DNA from: Microplitis mediator
Lineage: Eukaryota > Arthropoda > Insecta > Hymenoptera > Braconidae
Length of the DNA stretch: 64,000 bases
Direction: 5' to 3'
Assembly: GCF_029852145.1 (NCBI RefSeq)
Contig: NC_079978.1
Span: forward strand, 13,939,153 to 14,003,152
Part shown: positions 61,818 through 64,000 of the stretch, in pieces
Layout of the letters: every line of letters begins with the position of its first letter
Position numbering within the stretch: position 1 is the first letter of the stretch
The notes under the pieces: model-generated
Databases searched by the model: none
Seen by the model: the letters and a program-made list of their open reading frames with translations, nothing else
Told to the model about the DNA's origin: nothing
Made by a program: the position numbers and the translations under genes

Positions 61818-62600
61818 TCCCGGGAAAAAAAGATTTTATATGATCATATATAAACATACATAATTATATACAATTTATATATGATCATATAAGAAATATA
61901 TAAAAATTTTATATGATTACATAAAAGCTTATATGATCTTATAAAGTTCTTATAAGAATTAATATACTCTTGTGAGGATTATATAAAAATTGATATGATT
62001 TTATATAAAATTATATATAACTTTATAACAATACCAGGTGAAGTTTTATATGCTTATATATAATCATATATGATCATATAAAAGCTCATGCGATTTTAAG
62101 AAATCTTTATACGAATTTCTATAATTTTATAAGGATCTTATAATAGTTAATATGATTTTTAATAAAGTTATATATGAGTTTATGACATTACCAGATAAAG
62201 TGTTATAAATTATATGCAGTCATATATGATTATATAATAACTCATATGATCTTATAAAATTCTTATAATAATTCGTATAATCTTATAAAATTCGATGTAA
62301 CTTCATATAAAGTTATATATAACATTATGAAATTACAAGAGCACATTTTATATGGTTATACATAATCATGAATGATCATATATGATCATATGAAATCTTA
62401 TATGACCTTATAAAATCCTTCTAAGAATTCAGATAATTAATACAAATTTATGTGATTTTATATGAAGTTATAAATAAATTTGTATGATTACAAAAGAGTT
62501 TAATACGGTTATATAAAATCATATATGATTATATAAAAGTTTATATAGTTTTATGATTCTTATGTATAAATTTTTATGGTCTTATAAGCAGGTTATCTTA
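61818..62600. repeat. TATATGATCATATATAAA word array
   Basis: It opens CCCGGGAAAAAAAGATTTTA, close to the ends of 22264 and 56968. About 750 bases of TTATATGATCATATA, CTTATAAAATTCTTATAA and TATATAACTTTATGA variants follow, with a loose period near 110-130 bases. No right terminal repeat was found. Confidence 0.55.
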
Positions 62601-62760
62601 AAGAAACTTGTAATTTGATATAAAACACAAATGTGACAAAATTTGATCATATTTGGTGCATTATTTATGTAGGATGAATCAATTTGATCATTTGATTTAA
62701 GTAATGCTATAGATTGTTGATAACTTATAAGGGTAAAGCAGACTAGAGAAGCAGACGGCT

Positions 62761-63620
62761 ACACTGTTAAAAATTTCTAGTGGAATTTTACCAAACAATT
62801 ATAGGAAGTTAAAACTCAGAACTGTATGGTATTTTTGGAATACCAGTATAGTAATTTTACAATATATTTTGTAGTCTACAAGTTGGAGATATTACAACGA
62901 ATTTTTTGTAATTTCACTGAACATCTCTGGGATATTAGTTTAGTAAAATTACATAGAGCGTATTGTAACTTTACTAAACATTTGTTTTAAATAAGTTTGG
63001 AAATATTTCGTAATTATATTGTAGTTTTACCAAAGATTTTTTGTATAATAGTTGAGTAATATTACAGTAATCGTATTGTAATTACACTGAACTTTTGTGA
63101 ACTATAAGTATAGTAAAATTACAATATGCGTATTGTAAATTTACTAAACTAATTACCACTAAAAGTTTTGTAAAATTACAATATGAGTATTCTAATTTTA
63201 CTAAACTAATTACCTATAAAAGTTTAGTAAGATTACAATATGCGTCTTGTAATTTTACTACACTAATTACGAATAAAAGTTTTGTAAAATTACAACATGA
63301 ATATTGTAGTTTTACTGAACTAATTACCAATAAAAGTTTTGTGAAATTACAATATGCGTATTGTAATTTTACTACGCGAGTTACCAATAAAAATTTTGTA
63401 AAATTACAATTTCTATCTTGTAAAATTGTCAAGATTATGTGTAAAAATTCTTTAGTACAGTTACAATAAATTCAATAGATATTACTTAAATTATATTGAG
63501 GAAAAGCTTAGTGAAATTACAATACGCATATAGTAAATAGCTCGAATTCTTTTTAAAAAGTGTATAGTAACATTACTATACGCATATAGAAATTTCACTA
63601 AGCTGAGAGCTGAGTAAAGT
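62761..63620. repeat. Satellite-like array of ~62-bp units
   Basis: It opens ACACTGTTAAAAATTT. Around ten units follow, best preserved at 63100-63420, each containing AAATTACAATATGCG then TATTGTAATTTTACTAAAC and TTACCAATAAAAGTTTTG. AAATTACAATA and TATTGTAATTT within a unit are inverted, so each unit can form a hairpin. Confidence 0.75.
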
Positions 63621-63752
63621 TTAGCAAAATTAGTAATTAATTGTAATTTATTTATATAAATTTTTGTCTGAATACATTTGATTTTTTTTTTAAATTTTCG
63701 AATTATATTTTTTATAAAAGGTTTTAATTTTTATTAATTATTTATATAATAA

Positions 63753-63758
63753 TTTATT
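63753..63758 (-). terminator. Poly(A) signal AATAAA of the - strand gene
   Basis: AATAAA on the - strand lies about 47 bases past the TGA of the terminal exon, a plausible position for 3' end processing in a compact insect gene. Confidence 0.4.
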
Positions 63759-63804
63759 TCTTTTATAAATGAAGCTACTTTCGGATGAATGACAGTATAG
63801 CTTT

Positions 63805-64000
63805 TCATTTTTTTCCATCTCGCTTATTACCCTTTCCTGGTGGAGAAATTTTAAGAAACAATCTGAAAAAAAATAATAAAAATGATGCATCATTTGTATT
63901 TTACAATAAAACTTAATAAATTAATGTAATAGTATGAAACTTACTTTTGAATAGCTTCCATTGTCTTTTCTAATTTGTTTGGATAATCAAATCCAAAGAC
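63805..64000 (-). CDS. 3' end of an unrecognised - strand gene (two exons)
   Basis: From the right edge, 63945-64000 reads VFGFDYPNKLEKTMEAIQ and ends with a GTAAGTTTC donor after two bases of a codon. After an 82-bp intron with a T-rich CAG acceptor, 63805-63862 supplies the missing base and reads KLFLKISPPGKGNKRDGKK to a TGA. The frame is preserved across the junction. The protein ends in a basic Lys/Arg tail. I do not recognise the family. It is either nested antisense in the Side-like intron or the next gene. Both exons are short, so chance is not excluded. Confidence 0.5.

Larger units (their letters stand above)
61367..64000 (+). other. Partial downstream intron of the Side-like gene
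   Basis: It starts with GTAAGT and a long T-run. No further + strand exon was found. It contains two word arrays and, on the opposite strand, the end of a second gene. Nothing was recognised at 61380-61810 apart from a small GC-rich patch near 61570-61620. Confidence 0.65.

Noticed and set aside
62761..63620. CRISPR-like array with ~62-bp period
   Set aside because: Whole units repeat, without unique spacers; no cas genes; host is an insect.

Overview
The window is eukaryotic and almost certainly from an insect. It is strongly AT-rich, and the only host coding sequence consists of short exons scattered through very long introns packed with transposable elements. A hymenopteran such as a parasitoid wasp is plausible, but no feature proves it.

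Host genes. Three internal exons on the + strand (20244-20404, 51556-51700, 61236-61366) join in frame, with splice phases 1/0, 0/1 and 1/0. They encode one complete immunoglobulin (Ig) domain and the first half of the next. The protein resembles the Sidestep family of insect cell-surface proteins. Its introns are about 31.2 kb and 9.5 kb, with further partial introns on both sides. At the right edge two small exons on the - strand (63805-64000) look like the 3' end of a second, unrecognised gene.

Transposon layout, left to right: a CCCAGTGAACACA-ended element (1.1-2.5 kb); an LTR with a TGGCGCCCAAC primer site (4.4-5.3 kb); long palindromic foldbacks in (TA)n (5.5-7 kb); a decayed BEL/Pao element (7-12.6 kb); a 1.8 kb palindrome with TA target duplication (15.1-16.9 kb); a second CCCAGTGAACAC element with nested insertions (20.9-23.3 kb); and a nested stack at 23.4-38 kb. 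In that stack a Copia element carries an (ATT)n tract that holds a Dong/R4-like element and an intact-looking two-ORF LINE. Then come a Gypsy element with two LTRs (40.8-47.5 kb), a DNA-transposon-like element holding a partial tandem repeat (48.2-50.9 kb), another foldback (51.9-53.5 kb), a motif-array element (55-56.8 kb), a multi-level nest (56.9-60.5 kb) and two motif arrays (61.8-63.6 kb).

Best candidates for something new: (1) a LINE whose ORF1 and ORF2 share a frame and are separated by one UAG, with no AUG ahead of the endonuclease motif; (2) its 1.8 kb (ATT)n 3' tract; (3) a set of foldbacks in (TA)n sharing TAGGGTG ends and conserved subterminal modules; (4) a set of short-ended elements, each built from its own repeated palindromic word, some carrying tRNA-like or 5S-like polymerase III promoter modules. 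No bacterial operons, CRISPR arrays or intact rRNA/tRNA genes were seen.
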